From a virus: 35,622 nt of DNA. The position numbers and the translations under genes were made by a program. The notes under the pieces were generated by a model that saw nothing but the letters and a program-made list of their open reading frames with translations, searched no databases and was not told where the DNA came from. Shown here in pieces: positions 6,577 through 12,725 of this stretch; position 1 is the stretch's first letter, and every line of letters begins with the position of its first letter. Location of the stretch: the IMG/VR virus record IMGVR_UViG_3300031788_000061, positions 1-35,622 of that record. One strand, given 5' to 3'.

Positions 6577-7827
6577 ATGAAGCTCAGAAAAAAGACCAAA
6601 ATGCCAGTACTCAAAAAGAACGCGGAAGAGGATGTCGAAACAGTAGACTCGGAGGGTGCAGAGGCCATGCTGCAAGTGCAGGCCGAACTGAACACGCTCT
6701 ACGTAGCGAGATATACCGCCATAAAGGGCCTAGTGTATGCCCTCATCTGCGGCCACCACATCATGCTAGAGGGCGAGCCGGGGATTGCCAAGAGCAGTCT
6801 CGCCGAAGCCCTAGCGGAGCGAGTAGTGGGAGATGACTTCTGCTGCTTCAAGACGCAGCTTACGAAGGGGATGGTTTCCGATGCCCTCTTCGGGCCTATG
6901 CGAATCCAGAAGCTCCGCGAGTTCGAGGTGTACGAGTTCAACACGAAGGGCATGCTGCCGAACGCGCACATCGCCATTCTGGATGAGATTTACCGCGGCC
7001 CTGAGATGCTGCTTCCGTCCCTGCTCAACGTCCTCAACGAGCGCACCTTCGCCAACGGGCAGGAAGGAATCCTGCAATGCCCATTGATAACCGCAGTCGG
7101 CACCACCAATTTCCAAATCGACACGGACGAGTTGAAGGCGTTCCACGATCGGTGGCTCATTAACCTGACAATCAAGCCGCTGACCTCCACTGAGGAGCGT
7201 CTGACGATGCTGAAACACTCACTGATCGGGAAGCCGACGATGGAGCACACCATCTCACTTTCCCAACTGCTCGATCTGGCGAGGCTTCGCACGGAGGTAA
7301 AAGTTCCGCCGATCATCCTAGAGATTTACGAGGCCCTGACTCAGAAGCTACTGATGAAGTCCCGCAGAGCCGGCGGAGTGTCAGGGCTGCGCAATGGGCT
7401 GTCTGACCGCCGCATCGTCTGGAGTCTGCGCCTAGCTCAAGCCGCTGCCGTGCTGCGCAAGGCGGACACGCTGATCCCCGATGACCTCGTTGCCTGCCAG
7501 ATGGGACTAATCACGATGGGCGTTCCTGAGGAGGAATCTTGGTTCACCGACGCGATGGACTCCGAAGTAGGTACATACAAGAAGCGCGTCGAGGAGGCCG
7601 AAGAGATAAGCAAGCTAGAGAAGCTGGTCGACAAGTACACATCCCTCTACGGAGAGAACCTGCCGAAGGAACGACTCAAGCGCCTTCAGGCCGTTCTACG
7701 TGAAGTCATCTCCACGATGACCAACCAGAACTTCTCGGAGCAGGTCAACATCCAGAGGAGCAGGAGGTATGCGAAGTCGTTTGAGGATCTCCTCAATCAA
7801 GTGTCCTCCGACCTGAACGCGGTCTAA
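6577..7827 (+). CDS. MoxR-family AAA+ ATPase (CobS/RavA-like)
   Basis: A AAA+ ATPase of the MoxR type. Walker A is GEPGIAKSS (residues 66-74), Walker B is AILDEIYRG (133-141) and sensor 1 is AVGTTN (173-178). LLNVLNERTF after Walker B and the DRW near residue 191 are typical of the MoxR group. The C-terminal lid and helical region extends to residue 416. MoxR ATPases usually work with a von Willebrand A protein to insert metals or remodel complexes (CobS/CobT, RavA/ViaA), and such a protein is the next gene. An in-frame ATG at 6601 gives a Met-Pro start with an A-rich leader like many genes here, and could be the real start. Confidence 0.9.
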   Translation: MKLRKKTKMPVLKKNAEEDVETVDSEGAEAMLQVQAELNTLYVARYTAIKGLVYALICGHHIMLEGEPGIAKSSLAEALAERVVGDDFCCFKTQLTKGMVSDALFGPMRIQKLREFEVYEFNTKGMLPNAHIAILDEIYRGPEMLLPSLLNVLNERTFANGQEGILQCPLITAVGTTNFQIDTDELKAFHDRWLINLTIKPLTSTEERLTMLKHSLIGKPTMEHTISLSQLLDLARLRTEVKVPPIILEIYEALTQKLLMKSRRAGGVSGLRNGLSDRRIVWSLRLAQAAAVLRKADTLIPDDLVACQMGLITMGVPEEESWFTDAMDSEVGTYKKRVEEAEEISKLEKLVDKYTSLYGENLPKERLKRLQAVLREVISTMTNQNFSEQVNIQRSRRYAKSFEDLLNQVSSDLNAV

Positions 7828-7841
7828 ATTTAACGTTAAAT
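7828..7841. promoter_or_regulatory. Start-associated palindrome, copy 4
   Basis: Exact ATTTAACGTTAAAT directly after the MoxR stop (7825-7827). It is 16 nt before the VWA start, so here an A-rich leader (CTAAAAAAGAC) separates it from the ATG. It lies between two genes expected to act together. Confidence 0.85.
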
Positions 7842-7857
7842 CCAACCTAAAAAAGAC

Positions 7858-9507
7858 ATGAGAATCGTACGTATCAAACTGAAGCCTGCCGTTTCGGAAA
7901 TACTGGAGCAGACGAGCCGCAAGTACGGCATCGAAGACTCCGGCTTCTCCGAAGACTTGTTCTGCCTGTTCCGGTCGCGAGGACAGGGTTTGCCCACCGA
8001 CAAGCGCATGGAGACGTTAGCCGACGTCTACTCCAAGAAGGGGAAGCTCATCAGCAAAGACATGACGCTGCTGCACCTTAGAAAGCGCAAGCACGTCCTG
8101 ACCGAACTAATCGGGCTGGCGTACTTCAAATCGCTGTGCGTTGACTGCAAGGCGCAGCCGCACGTCGCCGTCACCCGCCTGCTTCAGACCTTCCGCGAAT
8201 TTACGATCAAGCGGCGTCAGGCGTCCTGTCTGTCCTGCCAGTACCTCGCTAGCTGCGACTTCGGCAAGCAGTACAGTCAGGTGGCCGCTAATATCTCCAA
8301 TGTCATCGACCCGGATTGGAAGACGAAGACGAATCCGCTGTGCCCCGACCTCCCGAACATCGAGGGAGCGAACGCGATGTACGACGAGATTCAGAAGATC
8401 AAGCAGCTTAACCCCAACTCGGCCCGAGGACTGACTCTCGCCGCGATCACGCAGGGCGGCAATCAGTTCATGGAGGAGTTGCAGAAAGCTGAGGAGGAGT
8501 TTGCCGATGACGAGTCCTTTGCGAAAGAGGAGGACGACGATGACGCCACAGACAGCGAGGAGGAGTTCACCGACGAAGAGGGCGTAAATTCCATGACGAG
8601 CGGGGACGCACCCGGAGGCAAAGGTGGCTCTTCGGGCGGAGGTTCACACACCGGAAGGGGCTTCGCCCGAGTACAGGAGCAATTTATGAAGAATCTGGCC
8701 GTTCAGAATCTCCAGTTGTTTGAGTTGGGGCGCCAGCTTGACGAAGCCCTCGCAGGAGGCATCAAGGGGAAGTTCAAGCCCACGCAGGAAATCTCCAAGA
8801 ACAAGAAGGCCAAGCGAATCAGCGAGTCTGCGGAAGTAGCGCATGTCGATACGACGCAGCACGCGATGGATGACGCGGCGTTCGATGCGAAGCTTGCCAA
8901 GCGGGAGCTAACAGTGTCCTCGTACCAGAAGCACGAGGACAAGAAGCACCTGCTGTACTGTCTGAAGGACATATCGGGGTCGATGCAGGCACCAGTCTGC
9001 CCCGGCAACTCCCGTTCGTTCCTCACCCGCAACCACGTAGGGAACACCCTGCTCGCTGCGCTCTGCCAGCGTGTCGATACCGAGGGCGGGATGATGTTCG
9101 CTAGGTGGTTCTCCGACCGTCCCGGCGCGATCCATCAGGCGAAGAAGAAGCCCGAGTTCCCTGCCCTGCTTAAGGACATCATCGATAGCGATGCCAACGG
9201 AGGAGGTACCAGCATCATTGCAGCCCTCCACATCGCCCACGGGGACATAACGAGCGCCCGAGATGAGATCGGCAAGTGCGAAGTCCTGCTAGTCACCGAT
9301 ATGGACGACACGATCAATCCCGCCGAGGAAGCTTGGATCAAGGAAGCGTTCGATCCAGCCAAGGGCATAAAGCTCAACGTCCTCAACTGCAACTCAGGAA
9401 GCTGCTACGGTAATGCGCATATTGTCCTGAAGAAGGTGTCGAACAAGATGCTCACCGTCGATCACACCACCCTCAAGCTCACGGACTTGGTTCAGCTTGT
9501 AAAGTAA
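7858..9507 (+). CDS. Von Willebrand A domain protein (CobT/ViaA-like MoxR partner)
   Basis: A 549-residue protein. The N-terminal part (1-200) is helical and holds five Cys (C94, C97, C124, C127, C133; CxxC then CxxC-x5-C) that may bind a metal. Residues 212-242 form a very acidic linker (EEDDDDATDSEEEF), then comes a Gly-rich stretch. The C-terminal VWA domain has a complete MIDAS metal site: DISGS (D371, S373, S375), T451 in GGTSII and D481 in VTDMDD. An acidic linker before a MIDAS-bearing VWA domain is the layout of the cobaltochelatase subunit CobT. With the upstream MoxR ATPase it should form a remodelling complex; the client is unknown, and no cobalamin genes are present. Confidence 0.85.
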   Translation: MRIVRIKLKPAVSEILEQTSRKYGIEDSGFSEDLFCLFRSRGQGLPTDKRMETLADVYSKKGKLISKDMTLLHLRKRKHVLTELIGLAYFKSLCVDCKAQPHVAVTRLLQTFREFTIKRRQASCLSCQYLASCDFGKQYSQVAANISNVIDPDWKTKTNPLCPDLPNIEGANAMYDEIQKIKQLNPNSARGLTLAAITQGGNQFMEELQKAEEEFADDESFAKEEDDDDATDSEEEFTDEEGVNSMTSGDAPGGKGGSSGGGSHTGRGFARVQEQFMKNLAVQNLQLFELGRQLDEALAGGIKGKFKPTQEISKNKKAKRISESAEVAHVDTTQHAMDDAAFDAKLAKRELTVSSYQKHEDKKHLLYCLKDISGSMQAPVCPGNSRSFLTRNHVGNTLLAALCQRVDTEGGMMFARWFSDRPGAIHQAKKKPEFPALLKDIIDSDANGGGTSIIAALHIAHGDITSARDEIGKCEVLLVTDMDDTINPAEEAWIKEAFDPAKGIKLNVLNCNSGSCYGNAHIVLKKVSNKMLTVDHTTLKLTDLVQLVK

Positions 9508-9533
9508 CCCGCAACCTCCGACAATTCACTAAC

Positions 9534-10004
9534 ATGGCTAACAAAAAAGACCCGCTAGATGACAGCAACCAGCCGGAGCCCCAAGCTCCTGCCGCCCCTC
9601 CGCTCAACAGCAAGGCGGCAACGAAGCAGCGCAAGAAGAAGTCGGAAGTCTCGTACGAGCGTGCACGTACGAGACTCATCCAGCGTTACGGCTATAAGGA
9701 GGACGAGTTGAAAGTCCAGTTCCCCTCCGAGTCGGCGCTACTAGAGTTCTATCACAAGATCGTACGAGACGGGCTGAGCAAGCCTGACGCCGAAGTCGAG
9801 AAAGAGGCGGGCTGGGAAGACGACGACGACTTCGATCTTAGCCAAGACGAGAAGGACCAACTCGCCCGAGAGAAGGACGTTGTTGCCCTTGCTGACCTAG
9901 CCAACCACGACCAGAGCAGCATCAAGCCCGATGCCCGGGTGACGCCTGAGGAGCAGCTAGCCGCGAACAAGGATTTGAACGACCTACTCAAAGAGGAGAT
10001 CTAA
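9534..10004 (+). CDS. Hypothetical protein ending in DLLKEEI, 156 aa
   Basis: I do not recognise this protein. It begins with a Pro/Ala-rich flexible region (residues 1-30), then a basic stretch (KQRKKKSEVSYERARTRLIQ), a helical middle (ESALLEFYHKIV) and an acidic cluster (WEDDDDFDLSQDEK). The last residues DLNDLLKEEI closely match the end of the next protein (TDLLNEEI). It starts 26 nt after the VWA gene and precedes the next gene by 3 nt, so the four genes 6577-10439 probably form one operon-like set. It could be an adaptor or client of the MoxR/VWA machine. Confidence 0.7.
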   Translation: MANKKDPLDDSNQPEPQAPAAPPLNSKAATKQRKKKSEVSYERARTRLIQRYGYKEDELKVQFPSESALLEFYHKIVRDGLSKPDAEVEKEAGWEDDDDFDLSQDEKDQLAREKDVVALADLANHDQSSIKPDARVTPEEQLAANKDLNDLLKEEI

Positions 10005-10007
10005 GTC

Positions 10008-10439
10008 ATGGGCCACAAGTCCACAAAACTGAAATCCGCAGTCGAATCCCTTAAGCAGAAAGTACCCATCATGGCATCAGACGACAAGACAGAGTACCTG
10101 ACAGAAGCAGAGTTGGACGACGTAGTCCCCGAGGGGAAGCGCGTGAAGAAGCTCCGCAACATGGACAGGAGATACGAGCACTACTACGTAGGGCACACGC
10201 CTCCCGAGATTGCCGCAGCCGACCTCAACGGGGGCCGTGCGCAGTACTGGTACGACCTGTCCCTCGACCGCGTGCGCCTCTACGATCCCGAGACAGCGGC
10301 ATGGAAGATCGCCTCGAAGGACACGCCGAAGCTCGCCCTGCAAGTCTCGACCCACACCATCGTAGGCCAGGTCGACGAAGACAACGAGCTTGCCACTGCC
10401 CCGCGCGGTGTCACTGATCTGCTCAACGAAGAAATCTGA
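10008..10439 (+). CDS. Hypothetical protein ending in DLLNEEI, 143 aa
   Basis: I do not recognise this protein. The first 40 residues are basic and helical. The centre contains Tyr-rich segments (DRRYEHYYVGHTPPEIAAAD and AQYWYDLSLDRVRLYD) that look like a small beta-rich domain. The C-terminus is VTDLLNEEI, matching the preceding protein. It starts 3 nt after the previous stop. An alternative ATG at 10071 (MASDD) would shorten it by 21 residues. Its placement directly behind the MoxR/VWA pair suggests a linked role, not yet definable. Confidence 0.7.
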   Translation: MGHKSTKLKSAVESLKQKVPIMASDDKTEYLTEAELDDVVPEGKRVKKLRNMDRRYEHYYVGHTPPEIAAADLNGGRAQYWYDLSLDRVRLYDPETAAWKIASKDTPKLALQVSTHTIVGQVDEDNELATAPRGVTDLLNEEI

Positions 10440-10444
10440 TAAAA

Positions 10445-10458
10445 ATTTAACGTTAAAT
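10445..10458. promoter_or_regulatory. Start-associated palindrome, copy 5
   Basis: Exact ATTTAACGTTAAAT, here extended to an 18-bp perfect palindrome (10443-10460). It ends 4 nt before the ATG at 10463. Confidence 0.85.
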
Positions 10459-10462
10459 TTCC

Positions 10463-10717
10463 ATGCCACGCTGCCAAGGCTATGCCGATCTCGGGGACCT
10501 TTCCGAGGACCAGAGAATACAGATCATAGGTAAGATGGTCACTGAGAAGAGGTCCACGGTAGCCATAGCTGTAGAGACTAAAGCTAAAGCCGACCGCTAC
10601 GGTAAGAAGCTGATGTTGGCTTTTCCTGACTTGATAATCCGAGGACTTCATCCCGGCCTAGTGAAGAACACTGTGCTACTTCGGGTAGGTCACAAAGACG
10701 TCCCTGACGAAAAATAA
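10463..10717 (+). CDS. Hypothetical protein, 84 aa
   Basis: An 84-residue soluble protein of unknown family. A helical N-terminal half (LSEDQRIQIIGKMVTE) is followed by alternating strand and helix (STVAIAVETKAKADRYGKKL, DLIIRGL, TVLLRVGH), suggesting a small alpha/beta fold. It begins with Met-Pro 4 nt after palindrome copy 5. The next small membrane protein begins one base after its stop. Confidence 0.6.
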   Translation: MPRCQGYADLGDLSEDQRIQIIGKMVTEKRSTVAIAVETKAKADRYGKKLMLAFPDLIIRGLHPGLVKNTVLLRVGHKDVPDEK

Positions 10718-10718
10718 A

Positions 10719-10868
10719 ATGCTCTTCATATTCGTATTCATGTTGGCGTTCGCCTCGTACGTAAACTATGAGGCGTACAGTAGGTACGGGAAGTGGTATA
10801 ACAACTTCCTCTGCCTTTCCTGTCTCTTGATGGCCGCAGTCATTCTGATTTTCCTCTTCAGACAATGA
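10719..10868 (+). CDS. Tiny membrane protein, 49 aa
   Basis: A short frame starting one base after the previous stop. It encodes two hydrophobic segments, MLFIFVFMLAFASYV at the start and CLLMAAVILIFLF at the end, separated by a Tyr-rich polar stretch (NYEAYSRYGKWYNN). The membrane-type composition and the tight spacing support a real gene. Its role is unknown. It ends 44 nt before the next gene. Confidence 0.55.
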   Translation: MLFIFVFMLAFASYVNYEAYSRYGKWYNNFLCLSCLLMAAVILIFLFRQ

Positions 10869-10912
10869 CTTGACAGATAGTAACCGAGTCGGCTACGGAT
10901 AGATTCAGTCAA

Positions 10913-11824
10913 ATGAAACTGAATCTACTGAAACGAAAAGGTAAGCTCTCGATTGCCAGCCGCGACAGCGGTCTGCTGCACAAGTCGAAGATACGACTCA
11001 CGAAGATTTCGGAGTCTGTTAGGCGGGAGCAGCTAAAGAGCGCCCCGGTGGAAGTCGTCGCCAAGAAGCGCGACGAGGAAGTTCGTCCAGCCTCACGAGT
11101 GAAGCTGACGATTACCCGCAAGGCCCACTTCAAAGAGCCCGACGCGGATTTAACGTTAAATTCCGATGCGGCGTTAAAGGAAGCCGGTCGCCCCGCGGAG
11201 CAGGTCCTATGGAAAGCGAGACGCCTCCACGGACGTCACCTGCCCTCGCTTCAGTGCAATGCGTGCTCAATAAGCCGCGTGTGCCCCAAGTTTAAGGCGG
11301 GATACGAGTGCGCGTTCCTCCCGTACCTGAACTCGCACAAGGTCGAGACACCAGCCGACCTAGTGAAGTACATGAAGCTGATGGTGGGGAACTCGATGAA
11401 GCGGGCGCAGCTAATGTCGATCATCGAAACCGCCAACGGCGGCATGCCATCCACCGAGACGAGCGAGTCCCTTGCGCTAGCGTTCCAGCAGTTGCGCGAC
11501 CTTCACGAACTGATGAGCGCGAACGAGGAGGAGACAGTCACGTTGGAGGGAGACGCGACGATTGTCGGACAGATATTTGGCGGCATGAAACTAGAGACGA
11601 TGGTCAAGGAGACTGCCGACATGAAGCAGAATGAGCCGCAGCTAGCTCTCCCCGAAGTGCCTCTTGCGCAGGGCGATATAATGGCCCCGCGCCCAGCAGA
11701 CATATCGGAGGAACTGATACGTGATGCAGTGTTGGGATCGACTGTTGTGATTGATTCAAAAAAAGGCTTGCCAAAGCCCGCCATAGCAAGCATCCATCAA
11801 TCAGAAGTTACCCGAACCACATGA
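10913..11824 (+). CDS. Cysteine-cluster protein upstream of terminase (possible small terminase subunit), 303 aa
   Basis: The first 75 residues are basic and probably disordered (KLNLLKRKGKLSIASR). Around residue 115 is a cysteine cluster: CNAC, then CPKF, then ECAF (C-x2-C-x6-C-x8-C). A helical region follows (ADLVKYMKLMVGNSMKRAQL, LAFQQLRDLHELM). A cluster of this form followed by helices resembles small proteins encoded just before large terminases in several phages, so small terminase or packaging accessory is a reasonable guess, not a firm call. Palindrome copy 6 lies inside the coding region (encoding DLTLN). The stop overlaps the next start (ATGA). Confidence 0.7.
   Translation: MKLNLLKRKGKLSIASRDSGLLHKSKIRLTKISESVRREQLKSAPVEVVAKKRDEEVRPASRVKLTITRKAHFKEPDADLTLNSDAALKEAGRPAEQVLWKARRLHGRHLPSLQCNACSISRVCPKFKAGYECAFLPYLNSHKVETPADLVKYMKLMVGNSMKRAQLMSIIETANGGMPSTETSESLALAFQQLRDLHELMSANEEETVTLEGDATIVGQIFGGMKLETMVKETADMKQNEPQLALPEVPLAQGDIMAPRPADISEELIRDAVLGSTVVIDSKKGLPKPAIASIHQSEVTRTT
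11148..11161. promoter_or_regulatory. Start-associated palindrome, copy 6 (inside a gene)
   Basis: Exact ATTTAACGTTAAAT within the gene 10913-11824. It is followed after 4 nt by an out-of-frame ATG that meets a stop after three codons. It is the only copy inside a coding region, yet it keeps the usual spacing to an ATG. Confidence 0.85.
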
Positions 11825-12033
11825 ACAAAATCAAATACGTTGGACCCTACCTACAGGTTACTGCGGAAGGCTACACGTTCACCCGTCATGTTCCGGTGTC
11901 TGTTTCGCCGATGGCTGCTGAGAAGCTCCTGAGGTCGAAGCAGATGAACGGCGACGTTGTGTTCGTTGCCCACGATACGGCTCCGGTCGTCGTGGATGCT
12001 TCCGAGCCTGCACTCGCGTCCGCTGAGGCTTAA
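11821..12033 (+). CDS. Small hypothetical phage protein, 70 aa
   Basis: A small beta-rich protein (KYVGPYLQVTAEGYTFTRHV, VSVSPMAAEKLL, VVFVAHD) with a short Ala/Glu tail. The pattern of a short strand pair, an aromatic residue before RHVPV, then AAEKLL is common among small proteins in phage head regions, though I cannot name it. It is translationally coupled to the preceding gene by an ATGA overlap and lies four genes before the portal. Confidence 0.6.
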   Translation: MNKIKYVGPYLQVTAEGYTFTRHVPVSVSPMAAEKLLRSKQMNGDVVFVAHDTAPVVVDASEPALASAEA

Positions 12034-12038
12034 TCCTC

Positions 12039-12314
12039 GTGACGCTCGCTGATGAGCACGTTGCGCTGCTGGCTAATCTAGCAGCGTATCTTCAAGGTCC
12101 GCAATCGCAGGCGGACAGCGGTAAGACGCCGACCTCCGGGTCGCTCAAGTCCGCCCGAACCATGGCTACCCGCAAGTGGCTTTACGGCAAAGGCGCTGCC
12201 CCATCCGAGCCACCGAATCCGGGCTCCACGCAGGCTGACGTAGGTCAGTCGCGCAACTCTTCCACACCCACCTCCTCTTTGGAGGGCAAACTTCAAAACC
12301 CCAAGCAAGTCTAG
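12039..12314 (+). CDS. Hypothetical protein with GTG start, 91 aa
   Basis: I do not recognise this protein. It begins with GTG 5 nt after the previous stop. A short N-terminal helix (ADEHVALLANLAAYLQ) is followed by a long Ser/Pro/Gly/Thr-rich flexible region with SARTMATRKWLYGKG in the middle. It is probably largely disordered. It is an ordinary member of the closely packed pre-terminase cluster. Confidence 0.5.
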   Translation: MTLADEHVALLANLAAYLQGPQSQADSGKTPTSGSLKSARTMATRKWLYGKGAAPSEPPNPGSTQADVGQSRNSSTPTSSLEGKLQNPKQV

Positions 12315-12326
12315 GGGTAAACCAAC

Positions 12327-12725
12327 ATGCCAGCACCTTTCACTTCCGACAATCTCACGAAGTCCACGATGTCCCGGGCCGACCAGTCTGCCGTCAATTT
12401 TGACCAGCAGACCAACGACCTTGTTTCGACCAGCCACAGGACGAACTACGAGACGAACATTTCCTCGGCCACATTCAAGAAGCAGCAGGGTCTAGTACGT
12501 CCCGAGCTTTCCTCGCAGGACGCATTCCTGCTAGGGGCCAGCCAGATACAGACTCCCGAAGCTGCCATCGACTCCGCAGAGGAGAACGACGATGTTTCAG
12601 GTGTCGCGGGAGGCTCCCCCGGCTCTGGGATGGGGTCGCCCGACTCCAGTGACGCTACGGATAAGGTCATTCCGCGTGGTGGTAAGTCAAACTACACCAC
12701 TGGGAAGAATGCCCTCCGTTACTAA
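12327..12725 (+). CDS. Hypothetical protein, 132 aa
   Basis: No family is recognised. The protein is polar and rich in Ser, Thr, Asn and Gln, with little hydrophobic core (MSRADQSAVNFDQQTNDLVS), an acidic stretch (DSAEENDDVSG) and a Gly/Ser/Pro run before a basic end. It starts Met-Pro after a leader without a Shine-Dalgarno sequence and overlaps the terminase gene by 17 nt. The composition would suit a virion-associated or scaffold-like protein, but that is speculative. Confidence 0.55.
   Translation: MPAPFTSDNLTKSTMSRADQSAVNFDQQTNDLVSTSHRTNYETNISSATFKKQQGLVRPELSSQDAFLLGASQIQTPEAAIDSAEENDDVSGVAGGSPGSGMGSPDSSDATDKVIPRGGKSNYTTGKNALRY

Noticed and set aside
7858-9507. Functional call as cobaltochelatase subunit CobT
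   Set aside because: Layout matches, but no CobN or other cobalamin gene is present, and MoxR/VWA pairs have many clients.
10870-10905. Promoter at TTGACA before the gene at 10913
   Set aside because: The -35-like hexamer is perfect, but no acceptable -10 element lies at 16-18 nt.
12592-12708. Upstream start for the terminase
   Set aside because: It lies inside the preceding gene, which has its own good start and end. ATG at 12709 gives a Met-Pro start and a 17-nt overlap.
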